This document shows positions 23,549 to 29,230 of a DNA stretch of 29,230 nt, in pieces. A program made the position numbers and the translations under genes. The stretch comes from CAZAYY01 sp964489525 (GTDB lineage Bacteria; Chloroflexota; Anaerolineae; Anaerolineales; JABWBV01): the NCBI GenBank assembly GCA_964489525.1, contig CAZAYY010000037.1:1-29230 (forward strand), written 5' to 3'. Below the pieces are notes generated by a model. It was not told the DNA's origin. It saw nothing but the letters and a program-made list of their open reading frames with translations, and did not search any database. The stretch's first letter is position 1. The number at the start of each line of letters is the position of its first letter.

Positions 23549-23611
23549 TACGGTGCTGAAATTGGCCAACACAGCGAAACAACATTAACCCAATTTAAGG
23601 AGATTTCGTAA

Positions 23612-24643
23612 ATGCACATCAAAACCGCTCTCACAATTTTACTGGTTGGGGCAGTATCCTTGCTGGCAGCCTGTACATCCACAACCCCGGCCACGCCGGC
23701 TTTAGAAAAAACCGATACATTGGTGATATATTCCGGGCGCAGTGAAAGCCTGGTGGCTCCATTGGTAGATCAATTCAAGCAAAACTCAGGTATCCAGGTG
23801 GAGGTTCGCTATGGAGGCACGGCCGAAATGGCTGCCACGCTGCTGGAGGAGGGGCAAAACTCCCCGGCAGACCTGTTTTGGGCGCAAGACCCGGGCGGCC
23901 TTGGGGCGGTTTCCGCCGCCGGACTGTTTGCCGAACTGTCTCAGGTGCTGCTTTCACCGGTAGAAGAGCGCTTCCGTGCCCCGGATGGGACGTGGGTGGG
24001 CGTTTCGGGCCGGGCGCGGGTGGTGGTCTATAATACCAAGGTGCTCACACAGGCCGACCTGCCTGCAGATATTTGGGATTTCACAGATCCCGCCTGGAAA
24101 GGCCGGATTGGTTGGGCACCCACCAATGGTTCTTTCCAGGTGATGGTGACCGGTATGCGCCAGGCCTGGGGTGAAGAAAAGACTCGCGAATGGCTGGCCG
24201 GAATCCTGGCTAACGAACCGGTGGAATATGCCAACAACACCGCTATTGTTGCCGCAGTGGGGGCACGCGAAGTTGAGGTCGGGTTTACAAACCATTATTA
24301 TCTTTTTCGCTTTTTGAAGGAACAGGGCGAGAGTTTTACCGCCCGAAACCACTTTTTGCCGGGCGGCGGGCCGGGTTCGCTGGTGATGATTTCCGGCGCA
24401 GGCATCTTAAAGACTGCCCCAAACCGGGCCAATGCCGAGGCCTTCGTCCAATTTTTGCTTTCGCCTGAAATCCAGGGATATTTTGCCAACGAAACCTTTG
24501 AATACCCCCTGGCAGGCGGGGTGGCTCCGGCTGCAAATGTCGAGCCGCTGGCGAATTTGAACCGTTTTGAAATCAACCTTGCCGATTTGGCCGACTTACA
24601 GGGTACAATTGCCCTGCTAACTGAAACAGGTGTGATTCCTTAA
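23612..24643 (+). CDS. ferric iron ABC transporter substrate-binding lipoprotein
   Basis: 343 residues. The lipobox LLAAC places lipidated C21 after a normal signal peptide, so it is a membrane-tethered periplasmic or surface binding protein. The mature start LVIYSGRSESLV carries Y40 and the family's YSGRSE motif, and the hinge segment GFTNHYYLFRF has the tandem tyrosines Y229-Y230 that bind Fe(III) in FbpA/FutA proteins. The rest (LPADIWDFTDPAWKGRIGWAP, NNTAIVAAVGAREVEVG) follows the family closely. First gene of a three-gene operon, 6 nt from the permease. Thiamine or phosphonate-type ligands are less likely because of the tyrosine set. Confidence 0.92.
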   Translation: MHIKTALTILLVGAVSLLAACTSTTPATPALEKTDTLVIYSGRSESLVAPLVDQFKQNSGIQVEVRYGGTAEMAATLLEEGQNSPADLFWAQDPGGLGAVSAAGLFAELSQVLLSPVEERFRAPDGTWVGVSGRARVVVYNTKVLTQADLPADIWDFTDPAWKGRIGWAPTNGSFQVMVTGMRQAWGEEKTREWLAGILANEPVEYANNTAIVAAVGAREVEVGFTNHYYLFRFLKEQGESFTARNHFLPGGGPGSLVMISGAGILKTAPNRANAEAFVQFLLSPEIQGYFANETFEYPLAGGVAPAANVEPLANLNRFEINLADLADLQGTIALLTETGVIP

Positions 24644-24649
24644 GAAAAC

Positions 24650-26284
24650 ATGGCTCAAACCCAAACTGTGCCGCCCAGCGGGAAAACGCTGCTGGGCGGC
24701 ATAACCCGACTTAACCGCCGAAAACGGCTTTCGCTGGCATCCCTGCTGCTGCTGTGGATTCCTGCAGGATTAACCGCGGCGGCCATCTTGCTGCCGGTGG
24801 GCTACCTGGTGTTTCGAGCGCTTGGGCCAGGGGTTGCATTGGGCAGCACGCTCTCGGCGCGCAGTTTGCAAATCCTGGGCAACAGCCTGCTGCTGGCGGG
24901 CAGCGTCACCCTGGCTTCGCTGGTTCTGGCCCTGCCCACTGCCTGGCTGACCGTGCGCACAGACCTGCCCTTCAAGCGTATTTGGGCGGTGCTGACGGCA
25001 CTGCCCCTGGTGATTCCCAGTTATATCGCAGCCTATCTGATGGCCTCCTCCCTGGGGCCGCGCGGCCTGTTCCAGGGATGGTTGGAAATTTGGTTTGGGG
25101 TAGAGCGCCTGCCTTCGATTTATGGCTTTCCTGGGGCGCTGCTGGTGCTGACAGTGATTGTCTATCCCAATATGCTGCTTACCCTGCGGGCCAGCCTGGC
25201 GGGTTCGGACCGGGCCCTGGAAGAAGCCGCCCGCAGCCTGGGCATGACCGCTGCCCAAACATTTTGGAAAGTGACCCTGCCTCAGCTTCGCCCGGGCATT
25301 GCTGCCGGCAGCCTGCTGGTTTCGCTGTATGTTTTGCAAGATTTCGGCGCTGTGGCCATTATGCGCTACAACACCTTTACCAGAGCCATATACACGCAGT
25401 ACCAATCGGCCTTCAACCGCCAGGGGGCAGCCTGGCTGGCGTTGGTGTTGATTGTGGTTACTTTGCTGATCCTGGCCGTGGAAGCGGCCAGCGCCCGCCG
25501 CCGGGTCTATTCCGCCAGCACCGTGATTCGCCCACCTGCCCTGGTGAACCTGGGCCGCTGGAAGATTCCCGCCCTGCTGTTTTTGAGCGGGTTGGTTTTA
25601 TTTGCTTTGGTAATGCCGGCGGGGGTGCTGGTTTATTGGCTGGTGCGGGGGGTGCAGGCCGGGGAGCAGATTACCAACCTGTGGCCTGCTTTGCGTAATT
25701 CTTTGTTTGCCTCCGGCCTGGCGGCTGGGGCAGCTTTGCTGGTTTCGCTGCCGATCAGTGTGCTCAAAGTACGCCGGCCCGGGCGGTTTTCGGGGCTGCT
25801 CGAAAGGCTGGTCTACCTGGGCTATGCCCTTCCGGGGGTAGTTGTGGCGCTTGCCCTGGTTTTTTTCGGGGCCAACTACCTGCCCATCTTGTACCAAACC
25901 CTGCCGCTGTTGGTGTTTGCCTATGTCATTTTGTTTCTTCCCCAGGCCACAGGCGCGGTGCAGGCCTCGCTGGTCCAACTTCCCAAAAACCTGGAAGAAG
26001 CCGGGCGCAGCCTGGGGCAGCCCACATTGTCCATATTCAGGCGGGTGACCCTGCCTTTAATCCAGCCCGGTTTGGGCTCTGGCGCGGCCCTGGTGTTTCT
26101 ATCTGTAATGAAGGAACTGCCCGCCACCTTGCTGTTGGGTCCCAACGGCTTTAGAACCCTTTCCACCACCGTGTGGACGTTTGTCACGGAGGCCTTTTTT
26201 GCCAAAGCGGCCGCGCCTGCGCTGCTGCTCATCCTGGCGGCCTCCGTTCCGATGGCCATTCTTGTGATTCGAAAACGCCTATGA
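24650..26284 (+). CDS. ferric iron ABC transporter permease, fused double module
   Basis: 544 residues, about 12 membrane segments, made of two binding-protein-dependent permease modules in one chain as in FbpB/SfuB. Each half has its own EAA loop that docks the ATPase: EEAARSLGMTAAQTFWKVTL (about 186-205) and EEAGRSLGQPTLSIFRRVTL (about 446-465). A cytoplasmic N-terminal tail of about 30 polar residues comes first. It lies 6 nt after the lipoprotein gene and overlaps the ATPase by 4 nt (ATGA). Confidence 0.93.
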   Translation: MAQTQTVPPSGKTLLGGITRLNRRKRLSLASLLLLWIPAGLTAAAILLPVGYLVFRALGPGVALGSTLSARSLQILGNSLLLAGSVTLASLVLALPTAWLTVRTDLPFKRIWAVLTALPLVIPSYIAAYLMASSLGPRGLFQGWLEIWFGVERLPSIYGFPGALLVLTVIVYPNMLLTLRASLAGSDRALEEAARSLGMTAAQTFWKVTLPQLRPGIAAGSLLVSLYVLQDFGAVAIMRYNTFTRAIYTQYQSAFNRQGAAWLALVLIVVTLLILAVEAASARRRVYSASTVIRPPALVNLGRWKIPALLFLSGLVLFALVMPAGVLVYWLVRGVQAGEQITNLWPALRNSLFASGLAAGAALLVSLPISVLKVRRPGRFSGLLERLVYLGYALPGVVVALALVFFGANYLPILYQTLPLLVFAYVILFLPQATGAVQASLVQLPKNLEEAGRSLGQPTLSIFRRVTLPLIQPGLGSGAALVFLSVMKELPATLLLGPNGFRTLSTTVWTFVTEAFFAKAAAPALLLILAASVPMAILVIRKRL

Positions 26285-27354
26285 CTTTTCCACCCTCTTC
26301 TGTTTCTGTTGCTTTATCCTGCAGGGGCCTGACCAAAGATTTCAACGATGGGGCCGCACTCACGGCAGACGCGGCATTAATGGGCCTGGACCTGGATGTG
26401 TACCAGGGTGAAATCCTGGCTTTGCTTGGCCCCAGCGGCTGCGGTAAAACCACCACCCTGCGGCTTGTGGCGGGGTTTGAACAGCCCAGCGCCGGCGAAG
26501 TTTCCATCCGGGGTTCCCTGGTCGCCAGCGATAAGGTTTTTGTTCCCCCGGAAAAGCGTGGGGCCAGCATGGTTTTTCAAGAACATGCCTTGTTCCCCAA
26601 CCTGACCGTGCTGCAAAATGTGTTGTTTGGCGTGAAGAAGGGCAGTGAGGACTACGGGCGGTTTATGCTGCGGCTGGTGGGGCTGGAAGCCCTGGCTGCC
26701 CGCTACCCGCATGAACTTTCCGGCGGTGAGCGCCAACGGGCTGCCCTGGCCCGCGCTTTGGCCCCACAGCCTGTGGTGGTTTTGTTCGATGAACCTTTCA
26801 GCAGCCTGGATGCCGACCGGCGCAGCCGGATTCGCGAAGAGGTCCGGGCGATTTTGAAAACGACCGGGTCTACGGCCATTTTTGTGACACATGATCAAGA
26901 AGAGGCCATGTACATGGGCGACCGGATTGCCATTCTCAACCGGGGGCGATTGGAGCAGGTGGGCAACCCGGAAGAAGTTTTCCACCGTCCGGCCACCCGC
27001 TTTGTGGCGGAATTTATGGGCAACACAGATTTTATCCAGGGGAAGGTTACCGCCAGCGGGATTGAAACCGAAGTGGGGTTGATTGCCCAGCCTGTCCACC
27101 TGCCGGTGGGCACCCTGGTGGATGTCGCTTTGCGGTTTGATGACCTTTCTTTTGAACCCAGGGAAGGCGAGAAGGCAATGGTGTTGGCCCGTCATTTTAA
27201 GGGTGCTTACAATATCTACCGGCTGCGGCTGCCATCCGGCCGACTGGTGCACGCCATGCAGCCGCACACCCGCCTGATTCGCCCGGGCACCCCGGTTCGG
27301 ATTACGATCCAACCCGGCCACGAGCTGGCTTATTTTGAGGTAAAAAACGGGTAG
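26281..27354 (+). CDS. ferric iron ABC transporter ATPase
   Basis: 357 residues. Walker A GPSGCGKTT (50-58), Q-loop Q100 in MVFQEHALFPNLTV, signature LSGGERQR (146-153), Walker B VVVLFDEPFSSLD (165-177) and switch His in FVTHDQEEAMYMGD are all intact. Residues about 240-357 form the C-terminal regulatory (TOBE-like) domain found in FbpC-type ATPases. ATG 26281 is chosen because it overlaps the permease stop (ATGA); a longer upstream frame would lie inside the permease and has no family match. It drives uptake by the permease encoded upstream. Confidence 0.94.
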   Translation: MTFPPSSVSVALSCRGLTKDFNDGAALTADAALMGLDLDVYQGEILALLGPSGCGKTTTLRLVAGFEQPSAGEVSIRGSLVASDKVFVPPEKRGASMVFQEHALFPNLTVLQNVLFGVKKGSEDYGRFMLRLVGLEALAARYPHELSGGERQRAALARALAPQPVVVLFDEPFSSLDADRRSRIREEVRAILKTTGSTAIFVTHDQEEAMYMGDRIAILNRGRLEQVGNPEEVFHRPATRFVAEFMGNTDFIQGKVTASGIETEVGLIAQPVHLPVGTLVDVALRFDDLSFEPREGEKAMVLARHFKGAYNIYRLRLPSGRLVHAMQPHTRLIRPGTPVRITIQPGHELAYFEVKNG

Positions 27355-27362
27355 CGACTCCC

Positions 27363-27379
27363 CCGCCTTTTTTAGGCGG
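27363..27379. terminator. stem-loop in convergent gap
   Basis: CCGCCT-TTTTT-AGGCGG, 6-bp GC-rich stem with a five-T loop, between the ends of the iron operon and the leftward GTPase gene. It has no T-run after the stem on either strand, so termination is only suggested by position. Confidence 0.35.
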
Positions 27380-27396
27380 TTAGCATGCTGGTAGGG

Positions 27397-28383
27397 TCAG
27401 ATGTGCAGTTCGACCACGTCCCCTTCGTGCAGTTCGTAATCGCGGCGCACCATCTGGCCATCATGCTCGGCGCTGCCCCAAACCCGGGCGTAGCGCAGGT
27501 TTTTCTGAAAATCGCGGTGAACCCGCCCGGCAAATTCATCCACCCTGGCACCCTCTTCCAGAATGAAGGGAGCTTCCCGGTCCGGGTCTTTTCCGGGGGG
27601 CTTGGCGTACACCCGGATTACTCCCAGCCGCTGGTAGATAGCTTGTTTAAGCAGGTCCAGGTTGCGCCCGGTTTCGGCAGACACGGCTGCTATCTCCCAG
27701 CGATCCCCCAGCATTTCTTTGCAAATATCCAGGTTTTCTTCAAATTCATCGCTGTCGTATTTGTTAATCACCAGCAGCATGCGCACCGGGACGGCTGCCG
27801 GGTCGTCACTTTCGTCTTGCTCGTGTTCTGGAACAATGTGCTTTTCGCGCAGCGCCTCCAGGGCTTTGTCCACAGCATCCAGTGGGTCGCTTAACAGGTC
27901 CACAACCAGCAGGGCCAGGTTGGCCCGGCGAACCAAATCTGCAAACTCCGGCTCCAGGTAGCCCCGGTCAAGAGAGGGGGTGTCCACCAGTTGAACTTGG
28001 GTGTTTTCAAATGGCATCATACCGGGGGAAGGTTCCCAGGTGGTAAAGGGAGCAGCGGAGACTTCAGGTTCGGCGTGGGTGAGTGCCCGCACCAGGGTAG
28101 ATTTTCCCGTGTTGGTGGCGCCAATCAGAACCACCTGGCCAGCGCCTTCGGGTGGGATGCGAAAGGCAGAGTCATGGCGGGCAGCGCCTTTTTTGCTGGT
28201 TTGTTGGGTGTCTTTCAGTTGGGCAAGTTTGCGCTTTAAATCGCCGCGTAAATGGTCGGTTCCCTTGTGCTTGGGAATCAGTTTAAGAAATTCTTCCAGC
28301 GCCTTGATGCGTTCCTCAGGCGCCTGGGCTTCACGGTATTTTCTTTCGGCCTCAACGGCCACGGGCGGCAGGTTCGTTGGCAT
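27397..28383 (-). CDS. DRG/Obg-like GTPase with C-terminal TGS domain
   Basis: 328 residues. A basic, helical N-terminus (EAERKYREA, LRGDLKRKLAQLK) like that of the DRG group precedes the GTPase: G1 GATNTGKST (88-96), switch I TTWEPSPGMMPF with the invariant Thr, G3 VDTPSLDRG where DxxG reads DTPS, G4 NKYD (207-210) and G5 VSAETG. Residues about 255-328 form a TGS-like domain (VDEFAGRVHRDFQKNLRYARVW, LHEGDVVELHI), which in relatives contacts ribosomes or tRNA. Translation-related function is expected from the family. The ATG is 6 nt after TATAAT, with no ribosome site, so the mRNA may be leaderless. Confidence 0.88.
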   Translation of the reverse strand: MPTNLPPVAVEAERKYREAQAPEERIKALEEFLKLIPKHKGTDHLRGDLKRKLAQLKDTQQTSKKGAARHDSAFRIPPEGAGQVVLIGATNTGKSTLVRALTHAEPEVSAAPFTTWEPSPGMMPFENTQVQLVDTPSLDRGYLEPEFADLVRRANLALLVVDLLSDPLDAVDKALEALREKHIVPEHEQDESDDPAAVPVRMLLVINKYDSDEFEENLDICKEMLGDRWEIAAVSAETGRNLDLLKQAIYQRLGVIRVYAKPPGKDPDREAPFILEEGARVDEFAGRVHRDFQKNLRYARVWGSAEHDGQMVRRDYELHEGDVVELHI

Positions 28384-28389
28384 GGGTTA

Positions 28390-28395
28390 ATTATA
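28390..28395 (-). promoter_or_regulatory. -10 box of the GTPase gene
   Basis: TATAAT on the minus strand (28395-28390), 6 nt before ATG 28383. No convincing -35 lies 16-18 nt upstream. Confidence 0.4.
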
Positions 28396-28568
28396 TCGAA
28401 TTCGCTGGACTTTCAGGGTGTCATCGGGTGTCATTGAATTTACCCAAAAGGCTGCTGAGAAACCTTTTTAAACTCGGTGGTTCGTGCTTCTCGGCGGCCC
28501 TCTGTGGAACTGCATTTGAGTTTTCAGACGTCACGGTGTTTACTGCAGCCGCTGAATCCCCTTTGTTG

Positions 28569-29230
28569 TTATTTTAAGAGTTGGCGGGCCATCTGTTTGA
28601 CCGGTGGGGGCTGCTGCACCAACGGCAAGAAGACCTTCCATTCCGGTTGAGTGGTGGGTGTCGGCTCCAGGGTCACTGTGGCAGAGGGGGTGGCTGTTGG
28701 GGTTGGGCTTGCAGTGGGTGTGTTGGTGGAGGTTGAGGTTGGGGTTTGGGTTGGCGTGGGTGTCTGTGTGGAAGTTGGCGTTGCGGTTGGCGTGTGGGTT
28801 GGGGTTGAGGTGGGTAGCGCTGTTGCCGTAGGGGTTGGCGTATGTGTGGACGTCTCGGTGGGGCTGGCAGTAGGCGTAAAGGTTGCCGTTGAGGTGGCTG
28901 AGGGGGTCAGTGTTGGGGTTGCCGTTGCCGTTTCCGTGGGTGTCGGTGTTTGGGTTTTGGTAGGGGTTGGTGTATGTGTGGATGTTTCGGTGGGGCTGGC
29001 AGTAGGCGTAAAGGTTGTCGTTGAGGTGGCTGAGGGGGTCAGCGTTGGGGTTGCCGTTGGGGTAGGTGTCGCCGTTGCCGTTTCTGTAGGGGTTGGGCTG
29101 GGCGTAACCGTTTGGGTTTCAGTAGGGGTTGAGGTCAGCGTGGATGTTTTGGTTTGGGTGGGGGTGGCGGTTAGCGTTGGGGTGTGGGTGGACGTGGGTG
29201 TTGCGGAGGGTGTGTGGGTTGGGGTGTGGG
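28569..29230 (-). CDS. Thr-Pro stalk surface protein, C-terminal part, partial
   Basis: Reading the minus strand from the right edge gives an uninterrupted frame of about 190 Thr-Pro-rich residues (units such as TPTATPT and TETSTHTP), ending in a non-repetitive tail: EWKVFLPLVQQPPPVKQMAR then QLLK and TAA at 28571-28569. The start and any globular domain lie beyond the window. The architecture, a low-complexity stalk followed by a short FLPLV-type tail, matches the end of the propeller protein (FIYLPMILF). Very probably secreted or surface-attached. The stalk contains a 99-nt duplicated unit, listed separately. The gap of 185 nt before the GTPase gene shows nothing beyond a short GGGTGTCAT direct repeat near 28416-28435. 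Confidence 0.8.
   Translation of the reverse strand, partial: HTPTHTPSATPTSTHTPTLTATPTQTKTSTLTSTPTETQTVTPSPTPTETATATPTPTATPTLTPSATSTTTFTPTASPTETSTHTPTPTKTQTPTPTETATATPTLTPSATSTATFTPTASPTETSTHTPTPTATALPTSTPTHTPTATPTSTQTPTPTQTPTSTSTNTPTASPTPTATPSATVTLEPTPTTQPEWKVFLPLVQQPPPVKQMARQLLK
28829..29059 (-). repeat. 99-nt unit repeated with 132-nt period in stalk coding sequence
   Basis: 28829-28927 and 28961-29059 align over 99 nt with five differences, all transitions. Four fall at third codon positions and are silent; one changes Thr to Ala. The 132-nt period is 44 codons, so the frame is kept. Confidence 0.85.

Larger units (their letters stand above)
23310..23611. promoter_or_regulatory. AT-rich divergent control region with three inverted repeats
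   Basis: This 302-nt gap between leftward holB and the rightward iron operon is far richer in A and T than the genes around it. It holds three separate perfect inverted repeats (14, 8 and 10 bp arms) plus promoter elements for both directions, each listed separately. No open frame here has a recognisable domain. Confidence 0.6.

Noticed and set aside
26173..26280. N-terminal extension of the ABC ATPase
   Set aside because: It lies inside the permease gene, has no family match, and the ATGA overlap at 26281 gives a normal FbpC start.
28600..29230. CRISPR-like or simple-repeat array
   Set aside because: The repetition is in codon units of a Thr-Pro coding stalk with an intact frame and a defined stop, not direct repeats with spacers.

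Overview
The window looks like a chromosome segment (roughly 55-60% GC by eye) from a facultatively aerobic member of the Chloroflexota, most likely Anaerolineae-like. This is inferred from Thr-Pro stalk proteins with a short (F/Y)-hydrophobic-Leu-Pro tail, cytoplasmic GAF-rich histidine kinases, a fused CtaA-CtaB protein and an A2-type (YSHP) cytochrome oxidase. No rRNA, tRNA, transposase, phage gene or CRISPR array was found.

Layout. 1-196 (-): end piece of an RHS-repeat protein running off the left edge. 671-2305 (+): a possible 17-codon leader ORF, then response regulator - GNAT acetyltransferase - response regulator, all joined by ATGA-type overlaps. 2384-2860 (+): bacterioferritin-comigratory-type peroxiredoxin. 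3083-10724 (+): a complete aa3/caa3-type oxidase cluster: subunit II with fused cytochrome c, subunit I, IV, III, then a Sco copper chaperone, a cupredoxin-like membrane protein, SURF1 and a CtaA-CtaB heme A/heme O synthase fusion. 10918-14703 (+): a 1261-residue secreted protein with 21 propeller-like repeats and two Thr-Pro stalks, followed by a small membrane-anchored unknown. 15599-23309 (-): a six-gene leftward cluster, in transcription order holB, PAS/GAF kinase, divergent metallo-beta-lactamase-fold protein, Rhizobium etli-type asparaginase, endonuclease III, GAF/GAF kinase. 23612-27354 (+): a ferric-iron-type ABC transporter (lipoprotein, fused double permease, ATPase) behind an AT-rich, palindrome-dense control region. 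27397-28383 (-): DRG/Obg-like GTPase with a TGS end. 28569-right edge (-): C-terminal stalk and tail of another Thr-Pro surface protein.

How the parts fit. The oxidase cluster holds both structural subunits and assembly factors: CuA/CuB metallation (Sco, perhaps the cupredoxin-like protein), heme A supply (CtaAB) and SURF1. The peroxiredoxin just upstream fits oxidative metabolism. Two soluble kinases and two receiver-only response regulators lie in one window without neighbouring partners, so phosphotransfer between them is possible but unproven. The iron transporter would supply heme synthesis. The less ordinary items are the 3 x 7 propeller architecture and shared C-terminal tail of the stalk proteins, the cupredoxin-like protein lacking most copper ligands, the unusual CtaA half, the MBL protein that has lost most metal ligands, and the palindromic region before the iron operon.
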